From NCBI GenBank assembly GCA_937908275.1, contig CALERA010000255.1, positions 1 to 13,034 on the forward strand: a stretch of DNA of 13,034 bases. The letters run 5' to 3'. Made by a program: the position numbers and the translations under genes. The notes beneath the pieces are model-generated. The model had not been told where the DNA came from. It did no database searches and saw nothing but the letters and a program-made list of their open reading frames with translations. Origin of the DNA: an uncultured Desulfarculaceae bacterium. GTDB lineage: Bacteria > Desulfobacterota > Desulfarculia > Desulfarculales > Desulfarculaceae. Shown piece after piece: positions 7,568-13,034 of the stretch (position 1 is the stretch's first letter; every line of letters begins with the position of its first letter).

Positions 7568-8581
7568 TCAGCGCCAGCGGGCCAGCAGGGCCTTGGCGTT
7601 GTCATCACCCTGGTCGGCCAGGCGTTGGGCCTCGGCCTTCAATTTGGCCAGGGCCGCTTCGGCCTCGGCCTGGCCGCCCTCGCGGGCCTTGGCGTACCAC
7701 TCGTAGGCGTCGGCCAGGCTTTTGAGGATGCTGCCGCTGGGCGCGGCGTCGGTGGGATCGTAGAAGCGGCCCAGCAGCAGGGCGGCCTCGGCCTGGCCGG
7801 CCTGGGCGGCATACTCCAGGTAGAGGAAGGCGGCGTCGGCGTTGCCGGGTTGGCCCAGCATGGCCTTGCCCGCGGCCAGGGCCTGGTCCGGACTGATGTT
7901 CCTGCCCAGGTCTTCCCGGACCTTGGCCAGGGGAGCCAGGGCCACGGCCTGGTCGGATGGCTCTTTCTGGGATTGCCAGAACCACCAGCCGCCGCCGGCC
8001 AGGACCACCACCACCACGGCCACCACGATCCAGATCAGGGGGCTCTTGCCGGCGGGCTGGTCCTCGGTGGAAGTCTCCGAGGATGAATCCGAAACCTCAA
8101 CCTCGATCTTGATCTCGGCCTTGCCCGGCGTGGGTGGCGTGGGTGGCGTGGGTGGCGTGGGCGGAGGCGTGGGCGGGGTCGGCTGGGGCGGGGTCGGGGT
8201 CGGCTGGGGCGGCGTTGGGGCCTCGGCCGGGGCGTCCTTGATATTCTGCCGGGCGTCGGCCGGGCGGGGCGGGATGTTGCGCCAGCCCAGGCCGCCGGAC
8301 TGGGGCGGGGTGTCGCCCGGCAATAGCTTGAAGCTGAAGTTGCCCGCGTACATGTGATCCACCACCTCCGGCCCCAGGAACAGCTTGACTCCCTCGGACA
8401 GCCCCTCCACTTTCTGGGGGATGAGGTGAATCTCGCCGGGTTGCCAGCCGCCCGGCCCCAGCCACTTATCCTGACTGGAAATGGTGAACTGGACCTGGTT
8501 CAGGCTGGCCGGCGTCGGGATGCCGGTGATCTCGATGTAGGCGGTGCCCAGGGACTCGCCTCGATATGCGTTGACCTTCAC
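7568..8581 (-). CDS. Single-pass membrane protein: N-domain, Pro/Thr linker, TM, Sel1-like C-domain
   Basis: A 337-residue protein of four parts. Residues 1-105 are a beta-rich domain of unknown family with no signal peptide. Residues 121-153 are a Pro/Thr linker built on PTPP units. Residues 154-179 are acidic. Residues 181-202 are one membrane helix (LIWIVVAVVVVVLAGGGWW). Residues about 240-318 are Ala-rich helices with Sel1/TPR-like features (AAFLYLEYAAQAGQAEAALL, DAYEWYAKAREGGQAEA). The lack of a signal peptide suggests N-in/C-out topology, putting the Sel1 part in the periplasm with the vWA protein and the N-domain in the cytoplasm with SrfB/SrfC. That makes it the natural bridge of the system (inference). 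The start is GTG 8581, with GGGGGAGG 8 bases upstream; an ATG inside that spacer is out of frame and stops at once. It follows the GTPase gene by 25 bases. I do not recognise a named family. Confidence 0.85.
   Translation of the reverse strand: MKVNAYRGESLGTAYIEITGIPTPASLNQVQFTISSQDKWLGPGGWQPGEIHLIPQKVEGLSEGVKLFLGPEVVDHMYAGNFSFKLLPGDTPPQSGGLGWRNIPPRPADARQNIKDAPAEAPTPPQPTPTPPQPTPPTPPPTPPTPPTPPTPGKAEIKIEVEVSDSSSETSTEDQPAGKSPLIWIVVAVVVVVLAGGGWWFWQSQKEPSDQAVALAPLAKVREDLGRNISPDQALAAGKAMLGQPGNADAAFLYLEYAAQAGQAEAALLLGRFYDPTDAAPSGSILKSLADAYEWYAKAREGGQAEAEAALAKLKAEAQRLADQGDDNAKALLARWR
8127..8162 (-). repeat. 9-bp tandem repeat in the Pro/Thr linker
   Basis: Four head-to-tail copies of GGCGTGGGT (plus strand; the last copy ends in C), encoding the Pro-Pro-Thr repeats of the Sel1 membrane protein. 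GGG runs spaced by six bases make a G-quadruplex possible on the plus strand, the template strand. Copy number is likely to vary between strains. Confidence 0.8.
8175..8212 (-). repeat. Second linker repeat, 21-bp period
   Basis: Two exact copies of the 17-base unit GGGGTCGGCTGGGGCGG at 8175-8191 and 8196-8212, offset by 21 bases. They encode a repeated PPQPTP unit in the same Pro/Thr linker. With the adjoining 9-bp array, the linker appears to have grown by two separate slippage events. Confidence 0.75.
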
Positions 8582-8597
8582 GTGAGCATCCTCCCCC
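8582..8597 (-). promoter_or_regulatory. Ribosome site and embedded 3-codon frame before the GTG start
   Basis: On the minus strand GGGGGAGG (8597-8590) is followed by ATGCTCAC and then GTG 8581-8579. The embedded ATG at 8589 reads ATG-CTC-ACG-TGA, its stop overlapping the GTG start (GTGA). Zero spacing between the ribosome site and this ATG makes it a poor start; GTG at 8 bases is correctly placed. Confidence 0.5.
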
Positions 8598-8606
8598 GAT
8601 TCTCCC

Positions 8607-11333
8607 CTAGGCGGCCAGGCGACCCAGGATCTCGCCCAGGCGGCGGTTCTGGGCCGGGTCCACCAGGTTGGTGCCGTCGAAATCCACGTTTTGCATGATC
8701 AGGTCCAGCAAGGCCGCGATCCAGTCCCGGATGTAGGTCTTCTCGAAAGCGGAGTGGGTCTCGGACAGGCGGGGCACCCCCGCCACCGGGGCCGGCGGCT
8801 CGAAGACCAGGAGTGGGTTGTTGCCCACCCGCACCGAGCGCTGGTTGGCGCTGACCAGGCGCGGGTCCAGGCCCAGCCAGCTGATGAAGCCGTTGAGGGC
8901 GTGGGTGGCGCGGCCGACCTGTTTCCAGACCATCTTGTCGCGGCTCAGGTTGCGATAGCTGGCCGCCTCGCGCAGGTCGGTCTCGATGCCGGCCCAGAGT
9001 CCCAGGCGGTTGGCGGCCCGGATGATCTCGTGGACCAGGGCGTTGGCCTCCCAGGGCTGGTTGGGGCTGAAATAGCGTTGCAGGGCCTGGTCGTCGGCCA
9101 GGCCGTGCAGCCGGGCCACCCAGAGCCGCTCGATGGCCTTGGCGAAGCGCTGGGCCTCGTCGCGGTAGACCGGGCGGCTGGGCGCGCCGGGACCGGGGCT
9201 GGCGGCGGGGGCGGGCGCGGTGCTGGGCGCGGCCTCGGCCGAGCCGAACAGCTCGCCCAGCAGATCGTCGACCATCACCGTCTCGCCCACCGGGGCGGCG
9301 TGTTCCAGGGAGGGGGCCGGGCGGCCGTCCTCGCCCGTCTCGCCGTCGCCATCGCCGTAGCTGTCGGCCTGGAAATAGAGGTCGTACAGCTCGTCGTCGC
9401 GCACCAGCAGGCAGGCCAGGAACTCGCCCAGGCGCTGGGCCTGGGCGCAGGTGGCCAGGAAGACGCTCAGCCGCCGGCCCAGCTCGGCCTTCTTGCGCCG
9501 CTCCTCGTCCTTGTCGTCGCTCTTGTAGTGGGGCAGGAGCTTGGCCCGCAACCGGGACAGCTCCTCGGCCACCTTGCCCGCGATCTGGCGGCGCTTGATC
9601 TCCGGCCGGCAGATGGGCTCCAACTGCTGGCGGATGTAGCCGATGCCGCCGTCGCCGGTCTTCAGGGCCTCGTCCCAGGCCCGTTGCGGGTCCTGGAAGT
9701 GGCGCTGCACGTCCTCGTTCTGGATGAAGCCCGCCCGCAGGCCGTTCAGGTATTCGCGCATGTCCTGGCGCACGCCCAGCTCACGATAGACGTTCTCGCG
9801 CGCGGCCTGGGGGTCGTAGTCGAAATAGCCCGGCACGTGGATGCTGGTGTTGCGCAGCCAGAAGACGTTGTTGAAGGGGCCGCGCGGGTCCCACTTCAGG
9901 GGCCACTCCGGGCCTTTGCCGAAATAGTCCAGCAGCGAGGTCTGCAGGCGGATGGACCAGCGCTGGGCCGAGCCCCCGCTGGCGCCCTCCTTCTCCTCGA
10001 AGTGGCGGTCCATCTTGGTCAGGACCAGGAACAGGCTCTTGTCCACCGCGTTGCGCCGCTCGGGGGTCTCGCCGTGGGTGTCCTTGACCCAGGCGTCGAT
10101 GACCTCGGGCAGGGACTGCACCTCCTGGGGGCCGTCGCCCACGCAGAGCAGCATGCCGGTCAGCTCGCGCTCGGCGCAGTAGCGTTGGAAGAGATAGGCC
10201 ACCTTGCCGCGCACGAACAGCTTGCGCAGCACCGCCGGGTCGCCCAGGGTCTCCTGCAGGTCCTTGTATTTCAGCCGCGAGCGGTAGCCGGGGAAGTCCA
10301 GCAGGTCGGTGTGCTGGAAAAACGGCGCGGTGCGGCTGGCCATGACCATGGTCACCTCGGCGATCAGGGCCGTGACCAGGGAGCGGCTGGCCTCGGCCCG
10401 GCGCTGGCCATCCAGGGAGCAGAGCTCCAGGCGCTCGGTCTCGCCGCTCTTGAGGCCCTCCCAGGTGGCCACGTCGATGATGCTCAAGGGGTCCTCGCTG
10501 GCCGGGTCCTTCTTGGGCACCAGGGCCGTGAGCGGGGCGCAGGCCTCGCCCGCGAAATCCAGTTGCTCCAGGATGCGGTAAAGCTGCACGTAGAGCTCGC
10601 TGAACTGACTGGCCCCGTTCCAGATCAGGCCCAACAGGCGCGCCCGGTCCTTGATCTCCAGGCAGGGGGCCAGCTCCAGGGCCGCGGGCCAGAAGACCCG
10701 CTCCAGGGTGCGCACGCCCTCCTTGTCCACGAAGTTCAGGGACAGGTACTCCTGCACCTCGGCCAGGTCCTCGGCGCTCAAGCGGCCCACCGGGCGGGGC
10801 TGGCGGCGGGGGGCCAGCTCCTCCAGCAGGGCCTTGATGGCCTCCGCCTGCACCGCGTGCTTGTGGACGAAATCCTCGAAATAGGAGTTGGCCAGGATCT
10901 TGATGATGTCGCACTCGCCCAACAGGCGCAGCTGCACCGGATAACCGGGGGGCAGGGCCCCGGGCGGGCTGGTGGTGAAGCGGGTGACCAGGCCAGTGGA
11001 CTCCTTGCCGCCGTCGGGGTTGATGTCCTTCAGGAAGTTGCAGGTCTGGTCGCCAAAGGCCGCGGTCAGCGAGCCGTTCTCGTCCTTGCCCAGGCTGGAG
11101 ACCAGGTAGGACTTGCCGGCCTGGCTGGGGCCGAAGATGCCCACGCACATCTTGCGCCGGGCGGCCACCGCGCTCTTGCCGAACATCCGGGCCGACCTGC
11201 CCAGGTCCTTGATCAGCTCATCGGCCTCGCTGTGCACCAGGGCGCGGTTGTCATTGACCCAGGCGGCGGCGTCCCGGGCGCACTGGGCCAGGTCCAGGCA
11301 GCGTTGGGCCAGTTGCTCGTCTTCGGGATACAT
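8607..11333 (-). CDS. srfC: SrfC-like large P-loop GTPase
   Basis: A 908-residue cytoplasmic protein of the SrfC 'putative virulence factor' family. G1/P-loop GPSQAGKS at 68-75, a likely G3 DFPG at 346-349 within LLDFPGYRSRLK, and G4 TKMD at 439-442 within LVLTKMD; the hydrophobic strands before each motif are present. The wide spacing and large helical remainder are like dynamin-type GTPases. Residues 575-650 are strongly helical and charged; 655-722 are an acidic then Ala/Pro-rich linker; 725-908 form a second helical domain. No signal peptide or membrane helix is seen. ATG 11333 is chosen because GAGGAG lies 4 bases before it; an upstream in-frame TTG at 11357 would place that ribosome site inside the gene. 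It lies 39 bases after SrfB. In enterobacteria srfABC is SsrB-regulated in Salmonella and reported as a toxin in Xenorhabdus; the function here is open. Confidence 0.9.
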   Translation of the reverse strand: MYPEDEQLAQRCLDLAQCARDAAAWVNDNRALVHSEADELIKDLGRSARMFGKSAVAARRKMCVGIFGPSQAGKSYLVSSLGKDENGSLTAAFGDQTCNFLKDINPDGGKESTGLVTRFTTSPPGALPPGYPVQLRLLGECDIIKILANSYFEDFVHKHAVQAEAIKALLEELAPRRQPRPVGRLSAEDLAEVQEYLSLNFVDKEGVRTLERVFWPAALELAPCLEIKDRARLLGLIWNGASQFSELYVQLYRILEQLDFAGEACAPLTALVPKKDPASEDPLSIIDVATWEGLKSGETERLELCSLDGQRRAEASRSLVTALIAEVTMVMASRTAPFFQHTDLLDFPGYRSRLKYKDLQETLGDPAVLRKLFVRGKVAYLFQRYCAERELTGMLLCVGDGPQEVQSLPEVIDAWVKDTHGETPERRNAVDKSLFLVLTKMDRHFEEKEGASGGSAQRWSIRLQTSLLDYFGKGPEWPLKWDPRGPFNNVFWLRNTSIHVPGYFDYDPQAARENVYRELGVRQDMREYLNGLRAGFIQNEDVQRHFQDPQRAWDEALKTGDGGIGYIRQQLEPICRPEIKRRQIAGKVAEELSRLRAKLLPHYKSDDKDEERRKKAELGRRLSVFLATCAQAQRLGEFLACLLVRDDELYDLYFQADSYGDGDGETGEDGRPAPSLEHAAPVGETVMVDDLLGELFGSAEAAPSTAPAPAASPGPGAPSRPVYRDEAQRFAKAIERLWVARLHGLADDQALQRYFSPNQPWEANALVHEIIRAANRLGLWAGIETDLREAASYRNLSRDKMVWKQVGRATHALNGFISWLGLDPRLVSANQRSVRVGNNPLLVFEPPAPVAGVPRLSETHSAFEKTYIRDWIAALLDLIMQNVDFDGTNLVDPAQNRRLGEILGRLAA

Positions 11334-11335
11334 GG

Positions 11336-11343
11336 CTCTCCTC
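11336..11343 (-). promoter_or_regulatory. Ribosome binding site of the SrfC-like gene
   Basis: The minus strand reads GAGGAGAG immediately before CC-ATG 11333. It decides for the ATG at 11333 over the in-frame TTG at 11357, whose own upstream sequence has no purine-rich run. Confidence 0.65.
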
Positions 11344-11372
11344 GGGCGGCCCTTCAAAGCCGCGCTGATGGC

Positions 11373-13034
11373 CTAGACCACCTTGAACACGCCGGTGTCC
11401 AGCCAATAGCCCTCTTCGGAACGCATGGTTTGCAGCCGCAGCTCCAGGTCCTGGGGCCTGGCGTTGGCGCCGTCCTTGGCCTCGATGTTCTCGATGCTCA
11501 GCAGGCCCTCGTCGCGGATGCCCAGGGGCGACTTGGCGTCCTCGCGGTAGGAGTGGCTGATGGTGACACGGTAGGGCAGCTTGTTGGCGGCGTTGGTCAC
11601 CGCCTGGGGGCTGGAGAAGTCCAGGGTGTAGTAGCGCTTGGTGGTCCAGCGCTCCACGTCCAGCTGGCGGAAGCCGATGGCGATGGGGCTGGAGAAGAGC
11701 ACGGTGTGCTCACGCACCTGGTCCAGCTCGGCCTTGTTCTCCGGGTCCACCTGGAACCAGACCTTGGAGTTGGGGATGCGCCCGTCCAGGTCCATCTCGC
11801 CCAAATGGCGGGCGGTGGGCTTCAGGGCCAGGCGGGTGGTGTCGAAGGAGAAGCCCTCCAGGTGGCCCTCGGCCAGGGCGCAGAGGATCGCGCCCACCAC
11901 CACCGTGGTCTTGGGGTCGCGGATGCGGCCCAGGTCGTCGGAATAGGGATACCAGCCGCCCACCTTGATCTGGTGCATGGGCAGCACTCGGTCCGGGGCC
12001 ACCGGCAGCTTGGCCAGCACCGAGGCGGTGACCGCCGGCCAGCGCGAGGGGCGGCCGGTGAGCAGCAGCAGGTCGCAATCGTAGAGGTGGACCAGCTCGC
12101 AGAGGTCGGCCAGGGCGTTGCCCAGCACCCGGCGGATGGTCAGGTCGATCTCCGAGGCGTTGACCCGCAGGCTGGACTCCAGCAGGTGGAAATCGCGCGC
12201 CCCGGCCTCGCGGGCGGAGGACTCCACGTAGTCCAGCACGTTATGGTGCGGCCCCTGGCCGGGGGGGAAGAAATCGCCCAGCTTGCCGCCAAAGGAAGGC
12301 GCGCCCCGCCGCAGGTCGGTGGCCTCGTACTGCTCCAGCAGGCGCAGGGCCAGGGGCAGGAAGAGCTGGCGGGCCAGTTGGCCGCGCAGGTTGCGGTCCT
12401 TGCGCGACATCCGGGGGCGGTCGCCGCCAAAGAGGTTGGAGAGCAGCTTGCGCGGCTCGCCCACCCCGGCCTTCTTGAGCGCCGCGCCCAGGTCGCGCAG
12501 CACGTGGTCCTCGATCACGGCGCAGACCACGTCGTCGCCGGCGATGTTGAAGCCCTCGCGCAGCTCCTGGTGGGGCACCAGGCGGGCGCTGCTGGAGGCG
12601 TCGCCCTCGGACTCGAAGGTGGTGATGCTCAGGTCGATGGTGCCGCCGCCGATGTCGATGCTGGCCACCCGCACCGAGGGCTGGAGGCCGTAGTCCGGCC
12701 GGGGCTTGCCCACCAGGCGGAACAGGTGCTGCACGTCGCCCTGGTATTTTTCGGAAATCTCGTTGTACAGGTGCACCAGTTGGGTGCAGGTGGCCTCGTC
12801 CCACTTGCAGCGGACCTCGGGGCTCAGGCGGTAGTCCGGGCGCAGGGGAGGCGGCCCGCCGGGGGAGACCTTGCCGTCGGTCAGCCACTGGTCCCAGCCC
12901 AGGGAGCGCCAGACCATGCCCACCGCCCAGCGCGCCCAGCGCTGGAAGATGCGCTGCTCGGCCAGGGGCATGGCCGTGGGCACGGTCAGGATCACCCGGC
13001 GCAGGCGGCGCGGCAGGTCGGAATGCTCGCGGGT
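11373..13034 (-). CDS. srfB: SrfB-like protein, Hsp70/actin-fold ATPase (5' end outside window)
   Basis: The frame is open to the right edge, so the gene starts outside; 553 C-terminal residues are visible. The SrfB family is typically near 1000 residues, so roughly the first half is missing. The first visible codons read TREHSDLPRRLRRVILTVPT, which continues without a break into the apparent GTG start at 12995 and so argues against that start. The phosphate-2 motif DIGGGTID (127-134 of the visible part) matches Hsp70 DLGGGTFD. TGRPSRWPAV (326-335) corresponds to the adenosine motif (Hsp70 GGSTRIP-like). Between them, helices with FGGDRPR and FFPPGQGPHHN form the family-specific insert. The C-terminal 150 residues are beta-rich. 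The phosphate-1 motif must lie beyond the edge. It probably heads or nearly heads the operon, with the promoter not visible. SrfB pairs with SrfC in all srf loci known to me. Confidence 0.9.
   Translation of the reverse strand, partial: TREHSDLPRRLRRVILTVPTAMPLAEQRIFQRWARWAVGMVWRSLGWDQWLTDGKVSPGGPPPLRPDYRLSPEVRCKWDEATCTQLVHLYNEISEKYQGDVQHLFRLVGKPRPDYGLQPSVRVASIDIGGGTIDLSITTFESEGDASSSARLVPHQELREGFNIAGDDVVCAVIEDHVLRDLGAALKKAGVGEPRKLLSNLFGGDRPRMSRKDRNLRGQLARQLFLPLALRLLEQYEATDLRRGAPSFGGKLGDFFPPGQGPHHNVLDYVESSAREAGARDFHLLESSLRVNASEIDLTIRRVLGNALADLCELVHLYDCDLLLLTGRPSRWPAVTASVLAKLPVAPDRVLPMHQIKVGGWYPYSDDLGRIRDPKTTVVVGAILCALAEGHLEGFSFDTTRLALKPTARHLGEMDLDGRIPNSKVWFQVDPENKAELDQVREHTVLFSSPIAIGFRQLDVERWTTKRYYTLDFSSPQAVTNAANKLPYRVTISHSYREDAKSPLGIRDEGLLSIENIEAKDGANARPQDLELRLQTMRSEEGYWLDTGVFKVV

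Noticed and set aside
6233..8086. Plus-strand open frame of 617 codons
   Set aside because: Antisense shadow of the vWA and Sel1 genes; the composition is His/Gln/Gly/Leu repeats with no domain or start signal. The other long plus-strand frames (1788-2855, 4054-5652, 5219-6112) fail the same way.
12995..13034. GTG 12995 as a true start of the SrfB gene
   Set aside because: The frame continues to the window edge with family-like sequence (LPRRLRRVILT), and the phosphate-1 half of the ATPase would be missing.
1..13034. Type VI secretion structural genes, Ser/Thr kinase, tRNA, CRISPR, transposase or attachment sites
   Set aside because: None of the expected motifs or repeats was found on either strand; the Tag/PpkA resemblance rests only on the envelope module.

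Overview
The window is about two-thirds G+C and holds eight protein genes, all on the minus strand, packed with gaps of 0-99 bases. This looks like one long operon read from right to left. A diderm (Gram-negative) host is indicated by an outer-membrane-type lipoprotein (Cys28 followed by Ser), Sec signal peptides and an ABC/lipoprotein set. High G+C and codon style would fit a deltaproteobacterial lineage (Desulfobacterota or Myxococcota-like), but that is only an impression. The first 15 bases match Illumina adapter sequence, so the left edge is probably a raw contig end.

In transcription order: (1) 13034-11373, the C-terminal part of a SrfB-like protein with an Hsp70/actin-type ATPase core, cut by the window edge. 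(2) 11333-8607, a SrfC-like large GTPase. (3) 8581-7568, a single-pass membrane protein with a cytoplasmic N-domain, a Pro/Thr linker and a Sel1-like C-domain. (4) 7546-5525, an exported SH3-like plus von Willebrand A (vWA) protein that resembles the periplasmic half of the type VI secretion kinase PpkA but has no kinase. (5) 5517-4744, an ABC ATPase. (6) 4740-3520, its FtsX/MacB-type permease. (7) 3527-1707, an exported protein with a formylglycine-generating-enzyme (FGE) fold that lacks the catalytic cysteines. (8) 1643-648, a glycine-zipper lipoprotein. After these, 548-16 is a partial gene running into the contig end, whose N-terminus may be SrfA-like. It makes nine coding regions when the two truncated ones are counted.

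Genes 4-8 recall the P. aeruginosa TagQRST/PpkA sensory module (TagT ATPase, TagS permease, TagR FGE-like protein, TagQ lipoprotein, PpkA vWA domain), which activates type VI secretion after translation. Here no kinase, phosphatase or secretion structural gene is visible. The module is instead joined to the SrfB/SrfC ATPase-GTPase pair and a trans-envelope bridging protein. The inferred picture is an envelope-spanning signalling or effector machine: outer-membrane lipoprotein, periplasmic FGE-like and vWA proteins, inner-membrane MacB-like transporter and Sel1 protein, and cytoplasmic SrfB/SrfC as the output. The domain calls are well supported; the joint function is inference.

No RNA genes, CRISPR, insertion sequences or origins were seen. 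There is no gene-free stretch over 300 bases. The operon promoter lies beyond the right edge.
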